NCBI GenBank assembly: GCA_015655615.1
Contig: JAATES010000376.1
Location: forward strand, 1 to 17,813
Reading direction: 5' to 3'
Origin: Actinomycetales bacterium
GTDB taxonomy: Bacteria > Actinomycetota > Actinomycetes > Actinomycetales > Cellulomonadaceae
Length of the DNA stretch: 17,813 nt
Shown here: positions 1-6,499 of the stretch, in pieces
How positions within the stretch are numbered: position 1 is the stretch's first letter
Layout: every line of letters starts with the position of its first letter
Notes under the pieces: model-generated
What the model saw: only the letters and a program-made list of their open reading frames with translations
What the model was told of the DNA's origin: nothing
Database searches by the model: none
Translations under genes and position numbers: made by a program

Positions 1-197
1 ACACCTCCACCAACCGGACCTACGGGAACGGTCAATGGTACTTCTACCTCGGCAGCAAGCAGCTCTATGCGGGGTATGCATGGAAGGACAGCAACCTCAA
101 TGGCGTCTACGAGATCGGGTACGTCCAGCCCCCCGCCGTGTACGACTACAACTTCAACAACAAGCTGAGCAGCTGGCAGTTCAGCGAGTGCAACTGA
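1..197 (+). CDS. C-terminal part of an unrecognised Tyr/Asn/Trp-rich protein (start outside window)
   Basis: An open frame enters from the left edge (codons begin at base 3) and stops at TGA 195-197, giving the last 64 residues. They are rich in Tyr, Asn, Trp and Gly, with stretches such as NGQWYFYLGSKQLYAGYAW, and end in SSWQFSECN. Aromatic, polar and nearly devoid of Ala/Val, this composition differs from the cytoplasmic proteins nearby and resembles small exported proteins or the ends of secreted domains. I do not recognise the family. Its neighbours are a lipoprotein and an ABC export module in the same orientation, separated by a strong stem-loop, so it is probably a separate transcription unit. 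That it is secreted is inference, because the N-terminus that would show a signal peptide is missing. Confidence 0.6.
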   Translation, partial: TSTNRTYGNGQWYFYLGSKQLYAGYAWKDSNLNGVYEIGYVQPPAVYDYNFNNKLSSWQFSECN

Positions 198-255
198 TTG
201 CGATCAATCGATCGTTCCGAGGTGGCTCCTGGAGTGCCTCGCTCCACCGACGGAC

Positions 256-294
256 AAGGTTCCAGCCCGCGCAGGACGAGCGGGCTGGAACCTT
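256..294 (+). terminator. 15-bp perfect stem-loop, probable terminator
   Basis: AAGGTTCCAGCCCGC (256-270) and GCGGGCTGGAACCTT (280-294) are perfect reverse complements around a 9-base loop. It lies 58 bases after the stop of the upstream protein and 30 bases before the lipoprotein start. The T tract after the stem is weak (ATCCTG), which is common in high-GC actinobacteria. The palindrome is symmetric and so could also act on the other strand. Confidence 0.8.
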
Positions 295-324
295 ATCCTG
301 AACCTTCACGGAAGGAGGACGTCC

Positions 325-1305
325 ATGCGTCGCAAGCTAGGGCCCTGCTGCATCGCTGTTGCGCTGATCATGCTCGCAACCGGGTGCAAGGCCTCGAGTA
401 CGTCAACCCAGGACGCTGCCCTCACCGGAGTCAAGAGCACCGCCCGCGTCGGTACGGCCGTACCGACGAACGGCACTGGCTCGGACGAAGGGATCGACAT
501 GACGCCGTCGTTCGACGAGGACCTGGGGAGGGTCACGCTGCCCTACGACCGCTTCGCCCTGGACCAGGCTGACGTGTCCGTGCTGAAGGAGGCCGTCAAC
601 GTCTCGGTGGCGCTGTGCGCTCGCAAGCAAGGCATCGACTTCGTCGCCAGCCCGCTGTTCGATGACGTCGACCTCTACCACGCGCAGGCGTTCTTCGGAC
701 CGTGGACGACGGCCCAGGCCGAGAAGTTCGCCTTCGTGGAACCGATGCGCGATGCCGACCTGCGCGCGAACGGGTACGTGCCTCAGGACTACGGGCGTCC
801 CAGCGACGGCAGCTGGGAGGTCGTCTCGGCCCACAACGCGCCGATCTTCGAAAAGCACGAGAAGGAGCTCGACGCTTGCAGCGACCAGGCGTCGAGCATC
901 CTGGACCCGATGCGAGCGGCTTCCAAATCCCCGTGGCAGACCGAGCTGTGGGACGTGCGAGACTCCATCCTCAAGAACGACGAAGTGAAGCCGGTCGTCG
1001 AAGATCTCGAGGATTGCCTGCGTGACAAGGGGCTCAAGCCGGTCGCGGGCATGCCCGGGTACGTCGACGGGTACGACGTCCAACACATCAATGAGGAGCA
1101 GATTACGCTCGCCGTCCAGACAGTGGAGTGCAAGGAGAAGGTCGACTTCACGCGCAAGGTGGCGACCGTCTGGGCGCGGCTGCAGGCGCCCATCCTGACG
1201 AAGTACGCCAAGGAGGTCGTGGCCCAGGGTGCGGCGAACGCCCAGGCGCTGTCCGACGCCGGGGACCTGATCAACAACAACAAGGACATCCTCAAGCCGA
1301 TGTGA
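325..1305 (+). CDS. Putative lipoprotein associated with an ABC export module
   Basis: This 326-residue protein has a lipoprotein signal: basic MRRK, a hydrophobic stretch at residues 6-18 and a lipobox ending LATGC with Cys21 as the lipidation site. The -3 residue is Ala, which is less usual. The ATG has a strong ribosome-binding site (GAAGGAGG, 311-318). The mature part is charged and mostly helical with four widely spaced cysteines (in LCARKQG, LDACSDQ, EDCLRDKG and VECKEKVD), which could form disulfides outside the membrane. From memory, actinomycete lipoproteins of this build, with CxxxxG-type motifs and a late V-x-CK-x-K segment, often sit directly upstream of peptidoglycan-binding adaptor and MacB-like ABC genes, exactly as here. 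No enzymatic motif is visible. I infer an extracytoplasmic accessory subunit or substrate receptor. Only 48 bp separate it from the next gene, so cotranscription is likely. Confidence 0.85.
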   Translation: MRRKLGPCCIAVALIMLATGCKASSTSTQDAALTGVKSTARVGTAVPTNGTGSDEGIDMTPSFDEDLGRVTLPYDRFALDQADVSVLKEAVNVSVALCARKQGIDFVASPLFDDVDLYHAQAFFGPWTTAQAEKFAFVEPMRDADLRANGYVPQDYGRPSDGSWEVVSAHNAPIFEKHEKELDACSDQASSILDPMRAASKSPWQTELWDVRDSILKNDEVKPVVEDLEDCLRDKGLKPVAGMPGYVDGYDVQHINEEQITLAVQTVECKEKVDFTRKVATVWARLQAPILTKYAKEVVAQGAANAQALSDAGDLINNNKDILKPM

Positions 1306-1353
1306 GGGCTCGACCCGCTCAGGCACCAGCTCTCGATCCAGGTAGGTGGAACG

Positions 1354-2712
1354 TTGAAGGTTCGTTCGGGTACGCCCGGTGGGGCGCGATGGGTCGGTAT
1401 CGTCGTGGCGTGCTCGATCATCACCGTCGCCGCAGCGTTCGCGCTCGGCACCGTCGTCAGGTCTCCGTGGGAAGCCGCTGTCAACAACTCCCAGCGCGAG
1501 CCCGTGGTCACCGTGCCCGTCGAGCACCTCGCGCTCAAGGACGATGTCGCGGACGCCCGCGGCACCTACTCCGAGGGCCACGAGATCGTGGTCGCGGCGC
1601 CGCAGTCCGACATGCCTACGATCATCACAGCGCGAAAAGTGCGACGAGGCGACAAAATACACTCTGGCGATGTGCTCGCGGAGGTGTCCGGCCGTCCCGT
1701 CTTCGCCCTCTCTACCCGGTTCAGCCTCTACCGTGACCTGACGCCCGGCGTTGAGGGGCCGGACGTCACGGCGGTGCAGAAGGCGCTGCGGGCTCTCGGA
1801 CGCTACCGAGGGACGATCGACGGGCAGTACGGAGCCGCCACAGCCGCCGCGGTCCGAGACTGGTACCAGCGCGCCGGCTACACCATCCCCATCGACGTGA
1901 GCCTGACCCAGGGGGTGGACGACGCGCGCCAGGCCCTCGACGACGCGCGGAGCGCGCAGCGGCAAGCCAGCAAGACGTCCAGCCGCTCCGATGCGACCGA
2001 TGACGACAGCACGACACTCAAGAGTACGAGGCGCACAGTGGTCGAGGCACAGAAGTCGCTCACCGAGGCCGAGCACGCCGCGCTGACTCCGTTGCGCGTC
2101 TCGGAGGTCACGTGGATCCCGAGAGCGGGCGCGACCGTGCTCACCTCCGCCACTATCGGCACCGACCTGGGAGGGGGTTCGGCGGATGTCGGCACGAGCG
2201 CCCAGGACGGGGCGGACGGAGCGGTACGTCTGCGCGTCGGCGAGCCGAGCTTGACGGTCCGGGTGGGTGTCGCGTCCAAGGGGGCCTATGAGGTGGGCTC
2301 GAAAGTGTCAGTCCTCGCGGTGTCAGATCAGCAGGACGAGGTGGTTGGCGTGGTCTCCAAGGTGAGCGGATTCCGGCAGCCCGATGCGGACACCGCTAGC
2401 GGCCTTCCGGGATACGACGCGACGATCACCTTCGACGACGCTCCTCCGTTCTCCGACGGCGACACGCTCGTCGCCACCCCCAAGACCGACGTCGCCACCA
2501 AGGCGGAAGGGCTAGGGGTGCCGCTCGTCGCCCTCCGAGAGGACTCGTCCGGCGCGTACGTCAACGTGGCGGGAAGTGGGAGGACACCGGTCGAGGTGGT
2601 TGCGACCGGCGAGGGCTATGCCGTCGTCGAGTCTGATGCGCTGGCCGAGGGCGACAAGATCGTCGTCTCCGGTGGCTCGAGCACCGGGACGACGGCCGGG
2701 AGCGGCCCGTGA
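1354..2712 (+). CDS. Membrane-anchored efflux adaptor with peptidoglycan-binding domain
   Basis: This 452-residue protein begins at TTG 1354, preceded by a GGTAGGTGG ribosome-binding site. One transmembrane anchor lies at residues 12-34. A peptidoglycan-binding type 1 domain spans about 128-176, with the usual G-x-D-V-x-x-V-Q-x-x-L pattern and the IDGQYGAATAAAV motif. After it, an Asp/Ala/Arg/Ser-rich helical stretch at 185-250 probably forms the adaptor hairpin, and the C-terminal beta-rich half resembles HlyD/MacA membrane-fusion barrels. In Gram-positive bacteria such proteins join a MacB-type ABC transporter to the wall, and the next two genes encode exactly that transporter. The stop overlaps the ATPase start in GTGA. 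The split between anchor, wall-binding and barrel parts is read by eye. Substrate unknown. Confidence 0.87.
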   Translation: MKVRSGTPGGARWVGIVVACSIITVAAAFALGTVVRSPWEAAVNNSQREPVVTVPVEHLALKDDVADARGTYSEGHEIVVAAPQSDMPTIITARKVRRGDKIHSGDVLAEVSGRPVFALSTRFSLYRDLTPGVEGPDVTAVQKALRALGRYRGTIDGQYGAATAAAVRDWYQRAGYTIPIDVSLTQGVDDARQALDDARSAQRQASKTSSRSDATDDDSTTLKSTRRTVVEAQKSLTEAEHAALTPLRVSEVTWIPRAGATVLTSATIGTDLGGGSADVGTSAQDGADGAVRLRVGEPSLTVRVGVASKGAYEVGSKVSVLAVSDQQDEVVGVVSKVSGFRQPDADTASGLPGYDATITFDDAPPFSDGDTLVATPKTDVATKAEGLGVPLVALREDSSGAYVNVAGSGRTPVEVVATGEGYAVVESDALAEGDKIVVSGGSSTGTTAGSGP

Positions 2713-3392
2713 GCCTTGTGGAGCTCTCCGAGGTCACGAAGACCTATGACGTCTCTCCCCCGGTCCACGCGCTGTGCGGGGTGAACCTTACCGTCGGCGA
2801 AGGCGAGCGGGTCGCGGTGCTCGGGCGCTCCGGGTCTGGCAAGTCCACCTTGCTCAACATCGTCGGGCTCCTCGACGAACCGTCGTCCGGGAGCTACCTG
2901 CTCGCTGGCCGGGATGTCGCTGCGGCGAACGACAAGGTTCGGGACGGACTACGCGCCGCGTTCCTGGGCTTCGTGTTCCAGGAGTCCCATGTGCTGGGCA
3001 ACCGCACCGTGGCGCAGAACGTATGGCTGGGTCTCATGGCGAGCGGGGTACCGCGTGCCGAGCGCGGTGACCTCACTCAGGGGGTCCTGGAGCGCGTCGG
3101 CCTCACTCATCGGTCCGACTCTTTGGGCAGGCTTCTGTCCGGCGGTGAGAAGCAGCGCCTCGCGGTCGCCCGGGCGGTTGTCACGTCGCCAAAGCTGCTC
3201 CTTGCCGACGAACCTACCGGGAACCTCGACGACGCCAACGCGGCGAGCATCCTCGACCTGTTCGACTCGCAGTCCGCCACGGGCGTCGCGGTCCTGGTGA
3301 TCACGCACGACGCCCGCACGGCCCGTTGGGCGGACCGCGTCGTGCGGCTCGTAGACGGCAAGATGCAGCCGGTCTTGCGGAGCGAGCTGTGA
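2709..3392 (+). CDS. ABC transporter ATP-binding protein, MacB/LolD-like
   Basis: This 227-residue ATPase carries every expected motif: Walker A GRSGSGKST (39-47), Q-loop Gln91, signature LSGGEKQ (143-149), Walker B LLLADE (163-168), the D-loop after PTGNLD, and the switch His200. Length and the LADEPTGNLD wording match the MacB/LolD/FtsE group, which drives mechanotransmission rather than ordinary solute import. It starts at GTG 2709, inside the last codons of the adaptor (GTGA overlap), and ends in another GTGA overlap with the permease, so translational coupling of the three is expected. It would dimerise under the permease and power movement or release of a substrate at the outer membrane face. 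Confidence 0.95.
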   Translation: MSLVELSEVTKTYDVSPPVHALCGVNLTVGEGERVAVLGRSGSGKSTLLNIVGLLDEPSSGSYLLAGRDVAAANDKVRDGLRAAFLGFVFQESHVLGNRTVAQNVWLGLMASGVPRAERGDLTQGVLERVGLTHRSDSLGRLLSGGEKQRLAVARAVVTSPKLLLADEPTGNLDDANAASILDLFDSQSATGVAVLVITHDARTARWADRVVRLVDGKMQPVLRSEL

Positions 3393-4648
3393 GCCGCAGG
3401 GGGCGCCTGGTCGAGCGGCTACTCACCCCTCTTGCCGACCTTCTCGACGACGTGCTGGTCGAGTTGGGTTCTCGACGCGCCCGGGCGGCGCTCATGATCC
3501 TGGCAGTCGGGCTGTCCGCCGGGGCTCTGCAATCCTCGGTCGGGCTCTCGCACCAGGCCTCGGCTCAGATTGGGGCCGACATCGCAGCCTCGACGCTCGA
3601 CCTCGTCTCGGTCGCCGTAGTCCCGCGTCCTGCACACGCGGGCACCACCACGGCTCGCTCCGGAGCCAGCGCTCGTCAGATCCTGCCGGACGACACCGAG
3701 GCGCGTCTCGCGGCCGTGGACATGATCGCCGACGGCGGAAGACGGCTCGACGTCTCGGATTCCGTAAGTCCCGTGGTGACACGCCTCCCCAGCGATCAGA
3801 TCAAATCCTCAGGCAACGACGATCCGCCCGACGTCGTAGCGATAACGTCCGGGTACCTGCGTGCCTCGCGCACACCGGCCCCCTCCGACCTGTCGTTCTT
3901 CCTCGACGGTCACACCTCGGTCGCTTTTCTCGGCTCCGCCGCGGCCGAAGCACTCGGGGTGCCGCAGACAGCGGACCCGACGGGGTTGCAGATCTGGATC
4001 GACGGCCAGCCGTTCGATGTGGTCGGGTTCGTCGGATCGGGTCAGTCCGCTGCGCTCTCGAACGCGATCGTCGTACCCTACGCGGTCGGGCTGGCGATGG
4101 TCCCCGACGACTCGGACAGCTCCGTGCTCGTGCGCACGCAGCCCGGCGCGGGGGCACAGGTCGCCAAGATCGTCGTGAACGCGCTCCGACCCGACGCGCC
4201 CGAGCGGCTTGCGGTCTCGCCTGTCGTCTCGGTGAGCGATCTGCGCCGCGGGGTCTCGACCCAGATGGACCGTCTCGCCGCATGGAGCGGAGCGATCCTG
4301 ATGGTGCTGACCATCTTGCTCATTGCAAACTCGATGGTGGTCGCAGTGATGGCACGCACGATGGAGATCGGGCTGCGCCGCGCGCTGGGCTGCTCGCGTC
4401 GGCGCGTGGCCGGCGTGTTCCTCGCCGAGGGCGTGCTTGTCGGCTTCCTCGGGGGGCTCGTGGGCGCAGGAGTCTCTGCCGTCGCGGTCGTGGCAGCCGC
4501 TGCCCTGAACGACTGGACAGCGGTCCTCCAACCGGTCTGGGTCGCAATGGGACCCGCGGTAGGGGTCATGGTAGGGCTGATCGCCTCGGCATATCCGGCG
4601 GCGCGCGCGGCTGCCATCAGCCCCGCGCTCGCAGTCCGGTCCGAGTAG
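3389..4648 (+). CDS. ABC transporter permease, FtsX/MacB family
   Basis: I chose GTG 3389 (419 residues), which overlaps the ATPase stop as GTGA. The longer frame from 3326 would run inside the ATPase and adds only a basic low-complexity tail. The topology is the MacB/FtsX type: TM1 about residues 33-52, a large extracytoplasmic domain at about 55-295, then three membrane segments at about 299-321, 341-373 and 384-402. The cytoplasmic EIGLRRALGCSRRR motif after TM2 is the family hallmark that contacts the ATPase. The extracytoplasmic domain is Asp/Ser-rich and would meet the adaptor and lipoprotein. Family-level function is secure. Whether it exports a peptide, an antibiotic or a wall component is not visible. 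A stem-loop follows the stop. Confidence 0.92.
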   Translation: MSRRGRLVERLLTPLADLLDDVLVELGSRRARAALMILAVGLSAGALQSSVGLSHQASAQIGADIAASTLDLVSVAVVPRPAHAGTTTARSGASARQILPDDTEARLAAVDMIADGGRRLDVSDSVSPVVTRLPSDQIKSSGNDDPPDVVAITSGYLRASRTPAPSDLSFFLDGHTSVAFLGSAAAEALGVPQTADPTGLQIWIDGQPFDVVGFVGSGQSAALSNAIVVPYAVGLAMVPDDSDSSVLVRTQPGAGAQVAKIVVNALRPDAPERLAVSPVVSVSDLRRGVSTQMDRLAAWSGAILMVLTILLIANSMVVAVMARTMEIGLRRALGCSRRRVAGVFLAEGVLVGFLGGLVGAGVSAVAVVAAAALNDWTAVLQPVWVAMGPAVGVMVGLIASAYPAARAAAISPALAVRSE

Positions 4649-4664
4649 TCGGGCGTCCGAGAGT

Positions 4665-4692
4665 CCCGCTGGGGGCGCCCCCAGCATCGGGT
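4665..4692 (+). terminator. GC-rich palindrome after the permease gene, possible terminator
   Basis: Twenty bases after the permease stop, GCTGGGGGCGCCCCCAGC (4668-4685) is a perfect 18-bp palindrome flanked by CCC and, a few bases on, CGGG. It could form a hairpin with a small loop and end the export operon. There is no T tract, so termination is inferred from position and symmetry only. Confidence 0.5.
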
Positions 4693-5012
4693 CTCAGATC
4701 CGGATGCCGCCAGTTCCCCAGCAGAACGCACGGATTTTGGACCTGCTCGCCCAAAAAAGACGGATTTGCTTCGAGATCCGGCGTTTGTCGTGTGCGCGAG
4801 TAATGGCATGAATCCCTCCACCGGGGCAACGGCGCCCCGCCTGCACCATCGTGATCGCGCGCACCTCGCAGCCCTCAAGTCAGGAGACCAGGTACGCCGT
4901 CCTCCACCGCGAGACGGACTCGACCAACAGTCCATCCGAGCCCCTTAGCGTCAACGCGGCGAACGAGCCCAGCGGACACGTCCCATGCGTCCCGACAATC
5001 GCAAGAGAGGGA
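4693..5012. other. Intergenic stretch with no recognisable gene
   Basis: About 320 bases with short open frames only, none with a ribosome-binding site or a family I recognise. It contains a relatively A/T-rich patch around 4730-4770 with the near-repeat ACGGATTT (about 4728 and 4759), and a weak inverted repeat (CGGGGC / GCCCCG) near 4820-4837. It is best read as spacer or decayed sequence at the edge of a mobile-element graveyard. Confidence 0.5.
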
Positions 5013-5033
5013 CTGCTGCACGGGTGGATGACA
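5013..5033 (+). repeat. Left terminal inverted repeat of the IS3-type remnant
   Basis: It begins CTGCTGCACGG and ends GATGACA. It pairs with the complement of 5326-5346 with three mismatches in 21 bases. Confidence 0.85.
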
Positions 5034-5077
5034 TCTGATCTGGCTTGCCCAGAAGGGCGGCCTGGAAGGATGTTGCT

Positions 5078-5256
5078 GTGCCTAAGCCCTATCCCATCGA
5101 GTTCTGTGATGACATGGTGCGCGTCGCGAGGAACCGTGAACCCGGAACCCGGAACCACGATCGAGCGGATCGGACAAGACTTCGGGGTTTACCCGATGAC
5201 GTTGTCGAAGTGGCTCCGCTGCACTGATATCGATGAGGGCAATAAGCCCGGCTGGG
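5078..5256 (+). pseudogene. IS3-family OrfA transposase fragment, frameshifted
   Basis: GTG 5078, after a GGAAGGA ribosome-binding site, starts MPKPYPIEFCDDMVRVARNR, the N-terminus of an IS3-type OrfA with a helix-turn-helix DNA-binding domain. After REPGT the frame is lost. It resumes one frame over as TTIERIGQDFGVYPMTLSKW and on to CTDIDEGNKPG, the recognition-helix part. The cause is a 7-base tandem duplication at 5141-5154. Downstream, the sequence jumps straight into the 3' end of orfB. Normal OrfA proteins are about 90-110 residues. No functional product is expected. Family assignment rests on the recognisable OrfA wording, not on a search. Confidence 0.85.
5141..5154 (+). repeat. 7-bp tandem duplication that breaks OrfA
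   Basis: CCCGGAA occurs twice in direct succession. Removing one copy restores the frame from NREPG to TTIERIGQDFG. Confidence 0.9.
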
Positions 5257-5317
5257 GCGTTCGACGCCCATTGAGTTCGAGACCATCATGACCAAGGACG
5301 TCGTCCTCGCGGCGTGA
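5257..5317 (+). pseudogene. 3' end of IS3-family orfB transposase gene
   Basis: The last codons read IEFETIMTKDVVLAA before TGA 5315. They match the end of the second IS3 remnant at 10541-10666 (PIEFETIMNTTVALAA). Everything upstream of the conserved C-terminal tail, including the whole DDE domain, is missing. Confidence 0.8.
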
Positions 5318-5325
5318 CTACAAAC

Positions 5326-5346
5326 TGTCACCTAACCGTGCAGCAG
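5326..5346 (+). repeat. Right terminal inverted repeat of the IS3-type remnant
   Basis: It ends CCGTGCAGCAG. It is the complement of the left end with three mismatches, and is identical to 10675-10695. Confidence 0.85.
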
Positions 5347-5696
5347 ACCCATTTGATGTTCAAACCCGCGATGGCGCCGCGGTCGAGTTCGTGGACGTTG
5401 GTGCGGTCGAAGAACGCTCGTCTGCAGGTGCGCCGCAGCGAGTCGTCCATGCTCATGTAGATCGTGTGCGTGTCGCCGGCGAGAGCCAGGCAGTCATCCA
5501 GATGCGCCTTGGCCCGGTCGTACTCGATCCGGCCGGCGTCGATCAGCGAGTCGAGGAAAGCGAGACGACAAGTGACGCGGTCCCGCTCCGCCTTGAGCAG
5601 GTCAAACAAGACGGCCCCAGCGTGATGGGCGTGGAGCAGGCTTCGCCGTTCGTTGCGCGCGAGCCAATCGACCTTATCGACGATGCAGTAGGACAC
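5347..5696 (-). pseudogene. Serine recombinase with internal deletion and truncated end
   Basis: The minus-strand frame starts SYCIVDKVDWLARNE, the conserved KVDRLARN helix region of the serine recombinase catalytic domain. It then runs directly into RRSLLHAHHAGAVLFDLLKAERDRV and the C-terminal part HLDDCLALAGDTHTIYMSMD and DSLRRTCRRAFFDR, typical of the region after the zinc-ribbon and coiled coil in large serine integrases. About 200-300 residues between the two are absent, though the frame stays open. The N-terminus with the catalytic serine is missing at 5696, and the C-terminus runs into the IS3 end at 5346. It is a remnant of an integrase from a phage, plasmid or ICE, and cannot recombine DNA. 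Identification is from remembered family wording and is firm for the C-terminal half. Confidence 0.8.
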
Positions 5697-5880
5697 TGCG
5701 AGCGTCGAGTTCGGTTACGCCGTCACCTCCTACCGCGCCCAGGGCATCACGGTCGACCGCTCGCACGTCCTGGTCGACGCCGCGATGACCAGGGAGAGCC
5801 TGTATGTCGCACTCACCCGCGGCCGTGACGCGAACCTGGCCTACGTCTCACCGGAACCGTCGTCTCCCAACGGAGACGTC
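5692..5880 (+). pseudogene. MobF relaxase/TraA-type helicase, C-terminal fragment
   Basis: From 5692 (an in-frame TAG lies at 5689) the plus strand reads EFGYAVTSYRAQGITVDRSH, then VLVDAAMTRESLYVALTRGR and DANLAYVSPE. This is helicase motifs V and VI of the RecD-like domain of conjugative relaxase-helicases (TraA/TrwC type): the Gly-Tyr-Ala-x-T-x-x-x-AQG motif and the T-R-G-R arginine finger. The relaxase domain and Walker motifs are gone. After about 5870 the similarity fades, although the frame stays open much further. The fragment meets the serine recombinase remnant head-to-head within a few bases. It indicates a decayed integrated plasmid or conjugative element. Confidence 0.8.
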
Positions 5881-5951
5881 GACGGTCGCTTGCGCCGAGA
5901 GCCCATACCTTCGCGTCGTGGTAAAGGTGCTGGTGAGATGCGAAGCGGCTT

Positions 5952-6395
5952 CTATCCGCGATCCCCGACTGCCTGGCGTACGAGAGCGACCGTGTCGGGC
6001 GCGTCGATGACGAGAGGGTCGAGCACTTCACCGTGTCCGGCGCCATCGCCCCATGCGATCTCGGCGACGATCCCGCCGAGCGCATCCAGGCGATCCAGGT
6101 GCAGCCCGGCGAGAAAGTCGTCGGCATGCTGCGCTCCCACACCCCACAGGCGCAGCTTCTCCGTAGGGAGGTCGCGGAGATTCCGGGTGACGATCACCTG
6201 GGCTTCGGCATGGATCGCGGCGGGGCCATACCGCTGCACCATCGCCAGCAACCGCTGCACCATCGCCAGCAACCGCAGCACCATCGCCGTCGGATCGCTC
6301 AGAAGCCTAACCATGCGTTCGGAGGTGGCCAGAATCTGGCCGAAGCGGCGATGGCCTGGTCCGGCGAGCGCGGTCGCAATCAGCAATGGGTTCAT
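5952..6395 (-). pseudogene. PIN-domain (VapC-like) toxin, degenerate
   Basis: A 147-codon minus-strand frame. Residues about 58-115 (AAIHAEAQVIVTRNLRDLPT and on through GVGAQHADDFLAGL) match the C-terminal half of PIN-domain RNases of toxin-antitoxin systems, where the usual wording is AxxAxAxVIVTxNLxDFP. The first 50 residues are unlike PIN N-termini, so the first catalytic Asp region is absent. A heptapeptide repeat (LLAMVQR twice, then a related third copy on the N-terminal side) has expanded next to the surviving domain. No antitoxin gene is adjacent. I read it as a truncated, rearranged remnant. An intact but divergent protein is possible, since the frame is open and starts with ATG, but no clear ribosome-binding site precedes it. 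Confidence 0.6.
6231..6288. repeat. 21-bp tandem repeat, 2.8 copies
   Basis: The units at 6231-6251 and 6252-6272 are identical. A third partial unit at 6273-6288 has one mismatch. The period is a multiple of three and encodes a 7-residue repeat on the minus strand inside the PIN remnant. Confidence 0.95.
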
Positions 6396-6434
6396 AAAAT
6401 GTTCTGAGACAAGAAGTCATACCTGGTGGGGCCC

Positions 6435-6462
6435 ACAGTGTTACTGTACCTTCAGTATACTG
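6435..6462 (+). promoter_or_regulatory. Two adjacent palindromes, with possible -10 box, upstream of the adhesin
   Basis: ACAGT-gtt-ACTGT (6435-6447) is followed by the perfect palindrome CAGTATACTG (6453-6462). Both share CAGT...ACTG half-sites. The second contains TATACT (6456-6461), a good -10 hexamer, 38 bases before the GTG start. No convincing -35 box is seen. The patch is much more A/T-rich than its surroundings. I infer a promoter overlapped by a repressor or activator site, spaced 17 bases centre to centre. Confidence 0.5.
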
Positions 6463-6499
6463 CAATACCTCCTCTTCACATTTCGGCGCAAGGGTATTA

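Larger units (their letters stand above)
5013..5346 (+). mobile_element. Internally deleted IS3-family element, 334 bp, both ends present
   Basis: The element is bounded by inverted repeats of 21 bp (5013-5033 and 5326-5346) that match at 18 positions. The outermost 11 bases, CTGCTGCACGG, are identical. Inside are the start of an OrfA transposase subunit (from GTG 5078) and the last residues of OrfB (ending at TGA 5315-5317). The element has therefore lost about 1 kb, including the DDE catalytic core. Flanks read GGGA on the left and ACCC on the right, so no target duplication is visible. With both ends intact it could in principle be moved by a full-length relative elsewhere in the genome. 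Confidence 0.85.

Noticed and set aside
403..2076. 557-codon minus-strand open frame
   Set aside because: It lies antisense to the lipoprotein and adaptor genes, has Arg/Val/Asp-rich low-complexity translation without any family motif, and is a GC-rich shadow frame.
4668..4685. 18-bp palindrome as an attachment or origin site
   Set aside because: A single GC-rich palindrome directly after an operon is better explained as a terminator. No repeats, recombinase core or DnaA boxes are seen.
3809..4687. 292-codon minus-strand open frame
   Set aside because: It is antisense to the FtsX-type permease, whose membrane segments and EIGLRRALG motif are unambiguous.
5008..5350. Target-site duplication around the IS3 remnant
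   Set aside because: The flanking bases GGGA and ACCC do not match as a direct repeat.
6231..6288. Possible CRISPR array
   Set aside because: The units are directly adjacent 21-mers without spacers, so this is a simple tandem repeat.
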